Shown here: one piece after another, positions 1 through 12,587 of the stretch | Position numbering within the stretch: the stretch's first letter is position 1 | Layout: the number at the start of each line of letters is the position of its first letter | Origin: Reticulitermes speratus | Taxonomy: Eukaryota; Arthropoda; Insecta; Blattodea; Rhinotermitidae | DNA: 64,000 nucleotides | Assembly (NCBI GenBank): GCA_021186555.1 | Contig: JAJKFL010000007.1 | Coordinates: 3,408,501-3,472,500 of the forward strand | Direction: 5' to 3' | The notes under the pieces: generated by a model | What the model was told of the DNA's origin: nothing | Database searches by the model: none | The model's input: only the letters and a program-made list of their open reading frames with translations | Translations under genes and position numbers: made by a program

Positions 1-357
1 TGATATTAGTCGCGGTAAATGTTTTCACAAGAAACCAACATTTGAAAACATGATAAAAGACGTGAAGAATAAACGTATCTTGAACTAATGTCGTCAGATA
101 TGCTATTGTAACTGATGCAACCACCGAGGTGTGAGTTGTGTCCTTGTGCAATGGAGTGTAGGTTTTATATGTAGGATTCTAGCAAACATCCAGACTTTGT
201 ACATCATAAAAGTATTTAATAATTTTAGAATATTCAGAGTGTCCTCACATTGTGGCATGTGAATTTGTTATTGTATAGTAATGCAGTAAACGTTATGCAG
301 CATGTGACTATGACTGTCGTTGTTTTCATATTGTAATGAAAACTATTTTTCCAACAG

Positions 358-513
358 TAGCAACTGATCAAGAAATTAATCTCAAGTCAAGTTATTCGAC
401 ATCAGCTTCTTCTTACACTCATCCAGGGAGCAGCCAGTTAGAGAAGAGCATTGGCAGGGGTAGAAAGAGAGATTTGACAGCAAATTCAACACCAAACAAC
501 CAGATCATCACAG
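358..513 (+). CDS. Possible internal exon, unrecognised protein with basic AT-hook-like stretch
   Basis: A 156-base open segment lies between a good acceptor (pyrimidine tract then AACAG at 357) and a consensus donor (CAG/GTGAGT at 514). Read with one incoming base it is open throughout and leaves one base, so it is a symmetric phase-1 exon. It encodes about 52 hydrophilic residues rich in Ser and Thr, with a basic patch GRGRKR resembling an AT-hook core. The same phase is used by most exons of the cassette gene 16-34 kb downstream, so it could belong to that gene, but nothing in between proves the link. I do not recognise the protein. Confidence 0.35.
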
Positions 514-617
514 GTGAGTACACCTTTCGCTGTCATAGAAAAACTGTTCCTGCTTATTATAAGGCATATCACTTTAATTTGTTTGTTTTAAAAAAATACT
601 GTGTGTGTTTGTGTGAG

Positions 618-815
618 CTAATTTTCATTTTCAACATGGTCTCGTACTTCTCGAAATGATTTCGCCCAACTGAACACCCGTGGCTGTGACAAACATTCAT
701 CCCCAAACTGTACTTGAAACCTGGTAAAAATTTCAGAAGGAATGACACCTTCCTTCGTAAGAAATTTGATAATTATACGCTGCGCAAAACTGCTGGGTAC
801 GTTTTGCTCTGCCAT
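618..815 (-). pseudogene. N-terminal fragment of a mariner-type transposase
   Basis: The minus strand encodes about 65 residues starting MAEQNVPSSFAQR and including the segment RVFSWAKSFREVRD, a helix-turn-helix-like beginning seen in insect Tc1/mariner-type (GVQW3-like) transposases. The reading frame stops at the left edge and no catalytic aspartate region follows, so only the DNA-binding end remains. No flanking terminal inverted repeat was found. Confidence 0.6.
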
Positions 816-1218
816 CTTGATTGCACCTGATGGTTGAGGCGGAGAGGGACCTGACTAGAGCGGGTTGCAAGTTTAAACGTGTCATAATTCTCGTTTAAAT
901 TCGAACGGCCTATTATTTGTTATTTTTGTTTCTTTATAATTACTTGGCTTTTATTCCTGTGTTGTTGTGGCAGTACCGTGGCCATTAGCAGCCAGCTGTT
1001 TTGCCCGAACTTCACGCAAATTCAGGAAGCAGAATATTTGTATGGTGAACGTAGTTCCTACTGAAATATTTGTACGGTAAACGTAGTTCCTACTGAAATA
1101 TTAATGCAGTGCTTTCATATTTCCCACTTGCAACTGTAAACGAGCTGCATGACATATGTCACTCTTCGATAATGGCGCATCCTTAAAGAAGATTTAGACG
1201 GATTATAATAGGTCAAAT

Positions 1219-1416
1219 CTGGGATTGTGGGTTCGAATCCCGCCGGGGGCGTGGATATCTGTCTCTTGTGAGTGTTGTCAGGTAGAAGTCTCTGTGTCGG
1301 ACTGATCACTCGTCCAGAGGAGTCCTACCGAGTATGGTGTGTCTGAGTGTGATCGTGAAGCCTCAGTAATGAGGATGCCCTCGTCATCAAAGGGTTTTTC
1401 GCCATTGGATAAAAAA
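1219..1416 (+). mobile_element. 5'-truncated tRNA-derived SINE with 14-bp target-site duplication
   Basis: The element begins just before an exact RNA polymerase III B box (GGTTCGAATCC) followed by a GC-rich body and ends in an A-rich tail. It is bounded by identical 14-base direct repeats ATAATAGGTCAAAT at 1205-1218 and 1417-1430, the mark of LINE-driven insertion. The A box is missing, so the copy was truncated at its 5' end on insertion. Confidence 0.75.
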
Positions 1417-2035
1417 ATAATAGGTCAAATTTTAAAAGGGGACAGTGTTTATGACTTCTGTGGTTACTAAAAGTGTTTTGCACAGAAAGATTCTTTCTAA
1501 CAAAATTTAGTTACTAATGCATTGGGAAGAAACAAACTTTCATTACAGCAGGCACCAAAAATTTTAGAATAACAAGACAGGCAATGTACGTATAACGTAA
1601 CATTGAGGCGCGTTCGCGTAACCACTGTTGCAGTTTAAAGCAAGCAGTATTACATATTTTGAGTGTGTGTCTGTACCCTTGCCTTAGTTATCCGGCATGC
1701 AAATAGCATCTTTTCAGCGCAGCAATATATTGCCATCTCTGACCTGTCGGCTCCATAATTTGCAGTGTCTAAACAATCAGTCGCTGTCAACCAGTACTGG
1801 GAAGAAAAGGAAGACAGAGGTAGAAGGGAGGATAATATTAAAGTAGATCTTAACAAATAGGTTTCCAGGGTGTGGACTGATCCTTCTGACTGACGATGTG
1901 GGTCAGTGGCTGACCGTTTTGTACACGGTAATGACATTTGTGGATCAATAGAAGACGATTTATTGACCAGCTTAGTTACTGTCAGTTTGTAATGGAGGAA
2001 TTTCTTCCGTGAATTAATTTCGAATATAATATTAT

Positions 2036-2180
2036 CTGTGAGCCGGGTGGCGTAGTCGGCTGGACAGTCCTGTGATCGAATCCCGGTGGGGGCGAAATTT
2101 TCCGCACTCGTCCAGACCGGCCCTGGGACACACCCAGCCTCCTATACAATGGGTACCGGGTCTCTTTCCCCGGGGTCAAT
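2036..2180 (+). mobile_element. tRNA-derived SINE
   Basis: A tRNA-like head carries an A box (TGGCGTAGTCGG) and a near-consensus B box (GATCGAATCCC). It is followed by a body containing CTCCTATACAATGGGTACCG, which recurs in reverse orientation at about 34260-34290. This places both copies in one SINE family. No clear target duplication was found here. Confidence 0.65.
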
Positions 2181-2334
2181 ACCTTACTGCAGCATATCGG
2201 TGATGTGTGTATAGACATTACATTTGGTGCAAACGACATACATGTTTAAAAGCAGGATTTAATTTCGAGTGTTTAGGCTTATGTGACAACGGTTGTTATG
2301 AATTAGTGTAAATGAGTCTGAAGCCATATTTATC

Positions 2335-2354
2335 ATATATATATATATATATAT
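2335..2354. repeat. (AT)n microsatellite
   Basis: Uninterrupted alternating AT run. Confidence 0.95.
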
Positions 2355-2627
2355 GTCGGTATATAGAGGGTGTGCCGTAACTGTATGAGGCGTGTACTAT
2401 ACATTTACTGTTTAATTTAACGAAAGAATATTCAGAGCGGGAATTAATACTTCTTGATTTTCTAACTTGTCACGGATGAGCAGACGAGTGTACACTAGTA
2501 GTACACTACGTACTGCGTACTTCTGCACTGCTAATTCGATTTAATGGACTAATAAAATCTACATTTAAAATCTTTCATATTGAGGTACGATTTTAATTAT
2601 GTTCTTCTTTGCAGTTTTCTAATATGC

Positions 2628-2628
2628 A

Positions 2629-2661
<33 letters not shown>
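2628..2661. repeat. (AAT)n microsatellite
   Basis: About eleven AAT/ATA trinucleotides in a row. Confidence 0.95.
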
Positions 2662-2662
<1 letters not shown>

Positions 2663-2978
2663 GCTAACATATTTATTTCAAAAATTATCTTCTAACTTGC
2701 AGAATACATATTTCAAACAACTATGACGACGTGAGTGCTGTAGAGTTTGTGGTAATAAAGCTTCGTGACTTTACGTATCAAATACATTTCGCAGTGATGA
2801 CACGTGTTTAATATTTAGTATATTTTTATGCTGTAAGGAGAAGACATCTGGTATACGGAAAATAGTTACATCTGAAACTGTAAAAAATATTGGCTCTCAA
2901 ATAAAATAATGCAGTCTCTTAGAACAAGTAATGTTAGATCTGTGTCTCACCGTATCATACATTGGCTAGGATAAGTAC

Positions 2979-3024
2979 AGTGGTATGAATATGAACCCAT
3001 TACTGGGTTCATATTCATACCACT
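2979..3024. repeat. Perfect 21-bp hairpin with 4-base loop
   Basis: Arms 2979-2999 and 3004-3024 are exact reverse complements separated by TTAC. The surroundings show no gene or element ends. Confidence 0.9.
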
Positions 3025-3029
3025 GTCTC

Positions 3030-4735
3030 ATATTTTCTTTTGCTTTATATAAAGGAACGGCAGGGTTAAGTAATTTCGTTGTTGTGATCCTTTGTTGTTG
3101 AATTACTCCTTTCACTCACTGCCAGTCACTCCTCACGGTAACCGAATCACTGTTTAATCACCTACAAACAGTCTCTCCTGTCTCTCTCCCCCTCAATGAA
3201 CTACTCTTCTCGCTGCACTCCCCAAATGTTACTCACTCTCTTACTGTACCCCTGTAGCATTCATATTTGTGATTCTTAGCTGCCTTTTGAGGAGCAATTT
3301 TGAAAAAAGGAGATACGGCGTGATATTTCATAGCATTCTCTCAGTTATGGGTCGAACCAGTTGAAAAGAGTCCGTCCGGACGTCACATCCGAATCTATGC
3401 CTGGAGCAGGCTGTTCTGTTTGTAGTATTTTGTGCACAGTCACTTGCTGCGGACCGTCCTATGTGCTCAGTGCTGTTTACTCTTTAGCTGTTGTTAACTT
3501 AACTGGTGTCTGTCGTGCAGTGACAGTGACTGTACCGACGTTTAGTCCCCGGTGTTCACATTTTCACACACTAAGAGTAGCATACACACGTATTTCGTTT
3601 TCGTAAATATATATATAAAACTGTACTGACATTTAAAGAAGAGTTTCACTGTGTGATATACAGTAAACATTCGAATTACTGGAAGTTTCTGGCTGCTCTA
3701 AATTCCTGAAGGAAAAATTGAGAATATCACCTTAAATGAAGTACGCAGAAGAAAGAGGCGAGAAAGGCAGAGACACGAAGGAGGTGAGATGAGGTGGATG
3801 ATAGAAATTTGAGTATTGAAAATTATTCCAAAACTTTATTATATCAGTGCATTGTATAAAAATGGAGAAATTTTGTTAAATGAATATTTTATAGGTGAAT
3901 ATCATTTGAACCCTAATGTGCTCGTTGTGATCACCCGATTACGCTATGGGTGGGCTGATTGACGTTACTTATTTTTTTATGAACTCTCTTCTTGTCTGTC
4001 TCAGCTGTAAAAGACAGTAAAGTCAGGAGGCAGATGGTCACTTCGCATAATCGAAGCATTTCAAATTAATTCTTGAAGCATTAGAATTAGGAGATACTAG
4101 AATATTGCCAGTAGTGCCAACGCATAGACACAAAATGCTCTCATATTCGTGTTTGTACAGTATGCCAACGCAGACACAAGTGTTCTCATATCCATACTTG
4201 TACAGCGGTGGCTGTAAGAATTCCGAACTTATGCAGTGGTAACAAGAAACATTCTGTGTTGCTTCTTGGCTTGGTGTTCGTCAACTAAATATCGACCGGA
4301 AAGGCAGCTAGAGATCCGAAACTTGAAAAGAAATCGTACTCTTACCGTGACTTCTGTCGATTGCTGTATGTTTCCGAGACCCTTATGCATCATTCCTGTA
4401 TTATATGTGACAAAATTAAAATAAAATTGAATGTTCTGTTATGAATATTTTCGTCGTGTTTTACCTAATTTAAGGAAACGCAGTATAAGACTGTAATTGC
4501 GTTATGCATTTATGTGTCGTCCGCTTGATGCGGATGCTTCCTTTTGAGAACACCAAGATAATAATTCGTGGGTGGTGGAGGATTTTTCAGCAATGCGTAA
4601 ATATTAGAATTAGAAAATTACGTCAATTCTCATTTAGTCCGCCGTTGTGTATTGTTGCATCTGACTGATTTTATTTTTTATTTTTGTAGAGACGATATAG
4701 ACGGACGTATGTGAATGTGCTAAAGACGTGTTTGT
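3030..4735. other. Intergenic or intronic stretch without recognised genes
   Basis: Only short open frames without domain character occur here. I see no convincing splice-bounded exon, transposase or RT motif. A short duplicated piece with the word TCTCATATYC appears at 4137-4205. Confidence 0.5.
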
Positions 4736-4739
4736 GTGC

Positions 4740-5018
4740 GAAGTTACATGTACGAGTGTAGCAAAGTTACATGTACGAGTGTAGCAAAGTTACATGTACG
4801 AGTGTAGCAAAGTTACATGTACGAGTGTAGCAAAGTTACATGTACGATTGTAGCAAAGTTACATGTACGAGTGTAGCAAAGTTACATGTACGAGTGTAGC
4901 AAAGTTACATGTACGAGTGTAGCAAAGTTACATGTACGAGTGTAGCAAAGTTACATGTACGAGTGTAGCGAAGTTACATGTAGGAGTGTAGCGAAGTTAC
5001 ATGTACGAGTGTAGCAAA
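4740..5018. repeat. 23-bp minisatellite, about 12 units
   Basis: The unit AAGTTACATGTACGAGTGTA plus GCA repeats about twelve times with rare substitutions (for example AGCG for AGCA near the end, and one ACGATTG unit at about 4842). Confidence 0.95.
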
Positions 5019-5158
5019 GGTACGAATGCTTGGTATTTTGTCGCACAATTAGCAGGTACAGTTTCCGACTTATGTAAATATTCCGTTCGTGCTACTGTTG
5101 CGTAACTCGAAGTATACGTTAAGTCGGTATTGAAACCACCCCCACTTATTTATCACGC

Positions 5159-5251
5159 TATGTATACGTCTTTACAGTGTCAGTGTACATGTATACGTCT
5201 TTACAGTGTCAGTGTACATGTATACGTCTTTACAGTGTCAGTGTACATGTA
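5159..5251. repeat. 29-bp minisatellite, 3 units
   Basis: Three near-identical units beginning ATGTATACGTCTTTACAGTG follow each other directly. Confidence 0.9.
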
Positions 5252-5489
5252 TATAATGTTAATTCTGTCAGTTTTTTCATATGAAACAAAAAGTAAAATA
5301 CGTTTAATAATTACACTACTAATAATTAATAATATTAATATTGCATTATATATATTATTGACTAAGAATATTAATATTAATACAAAATTTTATGTACGAG
5401 TTTACGTAAGTCGCGTATTACGTAACCCAGAAGCTGCCCGTATTGAAGTTTTTGTGTGTGTGCATATATATATATATATATATATAATA

Positions 5490-6480
5490 GTCGCTTTTTA
5501 ACTCAGTTTTACGTGTTCCATCTTGGAATTAATTGTGAAAAAAATTAACCTTTCAGACAGGCACATGTAGTTCGGCCGCAAGCCGCAATAAAAACTCTGA
5601 AAAGTCAAAAACGTGAAACAGATGTAAATGAGTAACACGTGTGACCTCAAATACGTGTCTGTGCGATCTCAGTGCAGGAGGAAATTTTCAAAAATTAAAT
5701 GAGATGCTTAAAATTCTAAGTTTTTTTTTTCGGAACTGTTTGTGAAGAATTAACTTGTTACCACATGTTCCTAATTGCCAGATATAATAAACAGATAGCA
5801 GGATATTGTTAAATGTTTCTGCATATCTAGACTTCAGAATTCTACATATAACTACAGCAGATAAAATACGTCCGCAATAATGATGACTTTATATTCGGAT
5901 GCGTAGCTGTTGAAAATGGAGGGGAAAAATGAATATCAGCGGCACAATAAATTGCTTGCAACGCCATTGTACGTAGAGCGTTCATTTTATTTTGTATTAA
6001 ATAAAGGTACTAAGTTCTTTTGTCGCTGACTAAGGCGAAGGCGAGGAAAGTTTCATTGTCTCTTAGTGATTGGCTCTGTGACAAAAGCCGCAATGTTATT
6101 GACACCCCTTGTACCCTTCACTGGTAGAGGTGTTTAGACTGAGTGACCCCTTATGTAACTAACCTTAGGTAATGCTCTAAATTGTTTCTGTACCTTTAGG
6201 CATTTTTATTCCCCGACAGGTCAAGTTATGTCACAAGTCGCTTGGCAGTAAGAACAAACCTGTCATGAGTAGCGGTCTGCGATATCTGACTGTGGTTTTA
6301 CCTGGCGTTGTGTAACAATTATTTATGCCTCTGCAGTCCGTGTGCAGAATTCAGCTCCCACGTAAAGAGTTCACTGCTTCGAAGTTACAGAGGTCAGCGA
6401 TTTGTTGCGGTTGTCAGTGACGTGACCTCCATACACAGTTTCACGTAAATCAGCATATAAATTCAAACATTTTATATGAA
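5490..6480. other. No gene recognised
   Basis: No open frame with protein character and no element ends. An AT run precedes it at 5467-5488. A GACACCGT word at about 6503, at the right edge, belongs to a recurrent imperfect palindrome family (see findings). Confidence 0.5.
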
Positions 6481-6649
6481 TTGGCATTAATATGTATGAC
6501 ATGACACCGTACATTTTTGTAGATAGGTTACACTAAAACCTTGTTAATCATTACCAAACTGCACTATGTCATATCCCAGAAGACACTGTGAAGATTTATA
6601 TGAAATGTTATTCTTTTCTTTGTGTTATGTTTCGTAACATGGCAAGGCT

Positions 6650-7045
6650 AGTAAAAATGTGCCTAAATGAAATATATAGCAGAGTCCGGGAAGGCAAACA
6701 TTGTCTGACACATTTCCTATTAGGAATGGGTTGAAACAAGGAGATGCTTTATCGCCATTGCTTTTTAACTTTGCTTTGGAATATTCCATTAGGAGGGTTC
6801 AGGCAAACCGGGAGGGCTTGAAATTAAATGGTACACATCAGCTTGTGGTTGATGGTAATGATGTTAATATATTGGGTGGAAGTGTACATGCCATAAAGAA
6901 AAACATAGAAGCTTTGGTAGTCGCTAGATCGATGAACCGAAATAAAATGCTGACCGCAGTTTGGCGAGGGAAGGTTAAAAGCATAAAACTGGATCCAGGT
7001 AACACGAAAGAAAGAGACAAACTGTGCCTAATTACAGAACCTTAA
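6650..7045 (+). pseudogene. LINE reverse transcriptase fragment (palm domain)
   Basis: The translation holds the RT block GLKQGDALSPLLFNFALEY (from about 6730) and, further on, the segment aligned to the catalytic YADD box. Here that box reads VDGNDVN, so the first catalytic aspartate position is lost. Coding similarity fades after about residue 80 of the fragment and both ends are truncated. It belongs to the LINE family whose pieces recur at 12.6, 16.9, 31.5, 57.1 and 62.5 kb. It is dead. Confidence 0.8.
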
Positions 7046-7128
7046 ATATAACGACCGATATGTATAGGCAAACTGTAAAGTGACACCTCTTACCGTATCT
7101 GTAAAGCTTTAAGAGTGATTGGTTTGTT

Positions 7129-9883
7129 GTGTCTGTATATTGTTGACATAAGTACGGTGCGCGGTGGTAGTCAGACACTGCTTGTTACTGTGTCTGTATA
7201 TTGTTGACATAAGTACGGTGCGCGGTGGTAGTCAGACACTGTTTGTTACTGTGTCTGTATATTGTTGACATAAGTACGGTACGCGGTGGTAGTCAGACAC
7301 TGTTTGTTACTGTGTCTGTATATTGTTGACATAAGTACGGTGCGCGGTGGTAGTCAGACACTGCTTGTTACTGTGTCTGTATATTGTTGACATAAGTACG
7401 TTGCGCGGTGGTAGTCAGACACTGTTTGTTACTGTGTCTGTATATTGTTGACATAAGTACGTTGCGCGGTGGTAGTCAGACACTGTTTGTTACTGTGTCT
7501 GTATATTGTTGACATAAGTACGGTACACGGTGGTAGTCAGACACTGTTTGTTACTGTGTCTGTATATTGTTGACATAAGTACGTTGCGCGGTGGTAGTCA
7601 GACACTGCTTGTTACTGTGTCTGTATATTGTTGACATAAGTACGGTGCGCGGTGGTAGTCAGACACTGCTTGTTACTGTGTCTGTATATTGTTGACATAA
7701 GTACGTTGCGCGGTGGTAGTCAGACACTGTTTGTTACTGTGTCTGTATATTGTTGACATAAGTACGGTACGCGTGGTAGTCAAACACTGTTTGTTACTGT
7801 GTCTGTATATTGTTGACATAAGTACGTTGCGCGGTGGTAGTCAGACACTGCTTGTTACTGTGTCTGTAATTGTTGACATAAGTACGGTGCGCGGTGGTAG
7901 TCAGACACTGCTTGTTACTGTGTCTATATATTGTTGACATAAGTACGTTGCGCGGTGGTAGTCAGACACTGCTTGTTACTGTGTCTGTATATTGTTGACA
8001 TAAGTACGTTGCGCGGTGGTAGTCAAACACTGTTTGTTACTGTGTCTGTATATTGTTGACATAAGTACGTTGCGCGGTGGTAGTCAGACACTGCTTGTTA
8101 CTGTGTCTGTATATTGTTGACATAAGTACGTTGCGCGGTGGTAGTCAAACACTGTTTGTTACTGTGTCTGTATATTGTTGACATAAGTACGTTGCGCGGT
8201 GGTAGTCAGACACTGCTTGTTACTGTGTCTGTATATTGTTGACATAAGTACGTTGCGCGGTGGTAGTCAAACACTGTTTGTTACTGTGTCTGTATATTGT
8301 TGACATAAGTACGTTGCGCGGTGGTAGTCAGACACTGCTTGTTACTGTGTCTGTATATTGTTGACATAAGTACGGTGCGCGGTGGTAGTCAGACACTGCT
8401 TGTTACTGTGTCTGTATATTGTTGACATAAGTACGTTGCGCGGTGGTAGTCAGACACTGTTTGTTACTGTGTCTGTATATTGTTGACATAAGTACGGTGC
8501 GCGGTGGTAGTCAGACACTGCTTGTTACTGTGTCTGTATATTGTTGACATAAGTACGTTGCGCGGTGGTAGTCAGACACTGCTTGTTACTGTGTCTGTAT
8601 ATTGTTGACATAAGTACGTTGCGCGGTGGTAGTCAGACACTGCTTGTTACTGTGTCCGTATATTGTTGACATAAGTACGGTGCGCGGTGGTAGTCAGACA
8701 CTGCTTGTTACTGTGTCTGTATATTGTTGACATAAGTACGTTGCGCGGTGGTAGTCAGACACTGTTTGTTACTGTGTCTGTATATTGTTGACATAAGTAC
8801 GGTGCGCGGTGGTAGTCAGACACTGTTTGTTACTGTGTCTGTATATTGTTGACATAAGTACGGTACGCGGTGGTAGTCAGACACTGTTTGTTACTGTGTC
8901 TGTATATTGTTGACATAAGTACGTTGCGCGGTGGTAGTCAGACACTGCTTGTTACTGTGTCTGTATATTGTTGACATAAGTACGGTGCGCGGTGGTAGTC
9001 AGACACTGCTTGTTACTGTGTCTGTATATTGTTGACATAAGTACGGTGCGCGGTGGTAGTCAGACACTGCTTGTTACTGTGTCTGTATATTGTTGATATA
9101 AGTACGTTGCGCGGTGGTAGTCAGACACTGTTTGTTACTGTGTCTGTATATTGTTGATATAAGTACGGTGCGCGGTGGTAGTCAGACACTGCTTGTTACT
9201 GTGTCTGTATATTGTTGACATAAGTACGTTGCGCGGTGGTAGTCAGACACTGCTTGTTACTGTGTCTGTATATTGTTGACATAAGTACGTTGCGCGGTGG
9301 TAGTCAGACACTGCTTGTTACTGTGTCTGTATATTGTTGACATAAGTACGGTGCGCGGTGGTAGTCAGACACTGCTTGTTACTGTGTCTGTATATTGTTG
9401 ACATAAGTACGGTGCGCGGTGGTAGTCAGACACTGTTTGTTACTGTGTCTGTATATTGTTGACATAAGTACGGTACGCGGTGGTAGTCAGACACTGTTTG
9501 TTACTGTGTCTGTATATTGTTGACATAAGTACGTTGCGCGGTAGTAGTCAGACACTGCTTGTTACTGTGTCTGTATATTGTTGACATAAGTACGGTGCGC
9601 GGTGGTAGTCAGACACTGCTTGTTACTGTGTCTGTATATTGTTGACATAAGTACGGTGCGCGGTGGTAGTCAGACACTGCTTGTTACTGTGTCTGTATAT
9701 TGTTGATATAAGTACGTTGCGCGGTGGTAGTCAGACACTGTTTGTTACTGTGTCTGTATATTGTTGATATAAGTACGGTGCGCGGTGGTAGTCAGACACT
9801 GTTTGTTACTGTGTCTGTATATTGTTGACATAAGAACGGTGGGCGGTGGTAGTCACACTGTTTGTTACTGTGTCTGTATGTCA
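7129..9883. repeat. 61-bp satellite array, about 45 units, with higher-order structure
   Basis: The unit spans CTGTGTCTGTATATTGTTGA and a GCGCGGTGGTAGTCAGACAC half, 61 bases in all; successive copies shift by one base per 60-base line. Variant sites (CGGTGCG, CGTTGCG, CGGTACG; CAGAC or CAAAC; GACATA or GATATA) form higher-order patterns: an alternating 122-bp dimer at about 8000-8330, and a ten-unit 610-bp block whose GATATA marker pair at about 9095 recurs at about 9705. Units at the right end are degenerate. Confidence 0.97.
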
Positions 9884-9889
9884 CAAAAA

Positions 9890-11235
9890 CACACCTCACA
9901 CGCCTGACACCTCTGTTCTGTTGACATGGGCCTGGCTTGCATCTTGACTGTCAGCAGCATTTGGAAGGTGTGGCCACAGTAACATGACATAGACAATGAG
10001 TGGTGGCACTGGTTCATCTTCATGTAAGCTACTGGCCAATGAGAACGTACAGTAGGCGTGACTCTCTCAACCAATGTGATATCTACATGGTGATAATCGA
10101 TCCATCCTTATGCAGCCGACATGTACAGCACTTACACATTACGCAATTGGTCGTGTTGCAGCAGAGAGCTGCAGATAGCTTAGTGTGACACAAATGTCAC
10201 TGGTCGTATCAGAAATGTTTAGACGGCTGGCTGCAGACTGTGTCCAAGGATAGATGTGTTGTTTATGGCAGCTAATTCAGTGTTGAGGAAATGAGGATGG
10301 CAGGGTCGCGGCATGTAGCACGCATGGAAGGGAACAGAAACTGACACACTGATCTGGTTTGAAGGGTTGAAGGAAAACCCACCTATCATAATATCTAAAT
10401 TATAACAATATTAAGAGTACATTTTTGGTTGATATCTTATGTTTGATTGGTGACAATGCACGGTGTGAATGAAATGGGCTTCTTTTATTTTCTTTTAAAT
10501 GTGACTAAAATTCTTTGCGAAAAAATGTTAATATTAACGCTAGCAATATTCTTTATCGCATAAGGACTAATGTGGGGACTTACAAATCCCGGGCGCCAAG
10601 ACACCATGGGGAATAAATGTTTACTGTGGCACCTAATATATTTTGGTCCCCAGTATAAATCTTGCTTTATGTCACCCTTCTTGTGCCTGTAATTTTTAGG
10701 TGGCTCTTAGATGTTTGGAACATTTGTACACCCTTGGTTTTCAGCAACAATGAAAGAAAATGAATCACATTTTTATATTAGTTTCACCGTGCATTTCCAA
10801 GTCACTGTCTACCAACCAAGACAACAAGACAGGCAGACAGTTCGCACCACAAACAGAGGAAGCACACAGAACAAAACAGGACATAATTATAAAAACGACC
10901 ACCAAAATATGCAAAACCACGATACAAAACAACAACTAGGCTAAGGTGTGTGAAAACATGATATTTATGTTGGCTTTTTTAACCTTTAAATACAATATTG
11001 ACGATCGTTTTATGTATTTATATACAATGTTTGATAAGTGCGTCACAATTTGACTGTTCAATATGTACTTTTAGAAAGTGATTTAACGTGCATAAAAGAT
11101 TGAATTGAACTGGACTGCGTATGGTGACTGATTGAACGTATGGAGCGTAGTTTGTGTGCCCCCTGATGATGGTCTTTGTGTGGCCCGAAGCTTATGTAGG
11201 GGTGAAGGTGTAAACAGATAATAAAAGTTGAAAGT
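9890..11235. other. No gene recognised
   Basis: Several short open frames overlap on both strands, but none shows a domain, splice-bounded exon or transposon motif that I can name. Confidence 0.45.
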
Positions 11236-11239
11236 GAAA

Positions 11240-11454
11240 GTGCATTTAGTTGGTTTGTAGACAGTGAAAATGAGTGACATTTAGTTGGTTTGTAGACAGT
11301 GAAAATGAGTGACATTTAGTTGGTTTGTAGACAGTGAAAATGAGTGACATTTAGTTGGTTTGTAGACAGTGAAAATGAGTGACATTTAGTTGGTTTGTAG
11401 ACAGTGAAAATGAGTGACATTTAGTTGGTTTGTAGACAGTGAAAATGAGTGACA
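11240..11454. repeat. 35-bp minisatellite, about 6 units
   Basis: The unit TTTAGTTGGTTTGTAGACAG plus TGAAAATGAGTGACA repeats six times almost without change, indicating recent expansion. Confidence 0.95.
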
Positions 11455-11726
11455 TTTTCTGCTGATTTATTGAACGTAAGAAGCAAATATTAGTTTTTGT
11501 TCCTCTTCTTTAAAGATGGCATAGCTTAGCTTTGTTCTTTTTAATATTGTTATAGCATGTAGATGGTGTGTTGCTCCGAGTACGAACACCTCTAATTCAC
11601 TTGTAGGTATATATAATTACCGTAATTAGAGCAAAGAGTCGTTTATAATTCATTATAAGCTTGTTAGACTAACTCGCACAGACTTCGTTGTTTCAAAAGG
11701 ATTATTCACAGTGACTTTTCTGCTCT

Positions 11727-11990
11727 GATGTTCTTATTATGCCTCCATAACCAGTAGGCACCACGTCACGGACTGACACTGCAGTCATGTTGTGAGGCTC
11801 ACACTGTCTTACTTGATGTTCTTATTATGCCTCCATAACCAGTAGGCACCACGTCACTGACTGACACTGCAGTCATGTTGTGAGGCTCACACTGTCTTAC
11901 TTGATGTTCTTATTATGCCTCCATAACCAGTAGGCACCACGTCACGGACTGACACTGCAGTCATGCTGTGAGTCACACACTGTCTTACTG
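11727..11990. repeat. 88-bp tandem repeat, 3 units
   Basis: Units start at 11727, 11815 and 11903 (GATGTTCTTATTATGCCTCC...). The third diverges after about 60 bases. Confidence 0.95.
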
Positions 11991-12587
11991 AAGAGAACTG
12001 GCTTTCAGGGCTGAAAGACTTATTTGCGCAAGAAAAATTTAGACTTATTATCAAGGCATTTGTGAAGATTGAAGTCATCTGGGGTACGATTTCTTACCAA
12101 TTGGTCATTAGTTGTTGACGTTTCGGAAGATCTTGCTACCTCCATTTTCAGGGTCTATGCATTTCAGAAAGAGTCGGAAAAGTGTGGACTGTATATATTC
12201 TGAAGTTGGGGGCAGCAAAGTCCTTCGAAGTGTCTATAAATATTTACAAATCGGTACCGTGTTATATACCAGAAGACTTGAATCTTCATTTCAAAGAAAT
12301 AGAGACTTGAAGATATCACTGCGATCACCGTGTAGGTAGCTACCTTCTGCGATATGACACCGTATAAATTTGTAGAAATGTAACAATGTTTCAGAGAAAC
12401 CTCCTTCCTCCGTCATGGTATTAATAATGAATTTTGATGATGAAAGCAGCAGGTTCCTGTGAAACGTCGATATATTTCTACCAGGCTACACATTATCGCC
12501 CCTGAAGAGATAACTAACTAGCTAGCTAACTAAATATCTAACTAATTCCATGGAGCAGAGTCCTTCCTGAGATGCTAACTGGTCCTC

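Noticed and set aside
7713-7937. Short open frame inside the 61-bp array
   Set aside because: Repeat unit translated by chance; the frame changes with each 61-base unit.
12112-12339. 75-codon frame MLTFRKILLPPFSGS
   Set aside because: No motif, no splice borders; the region carries pieces of the palindromic repeat family.
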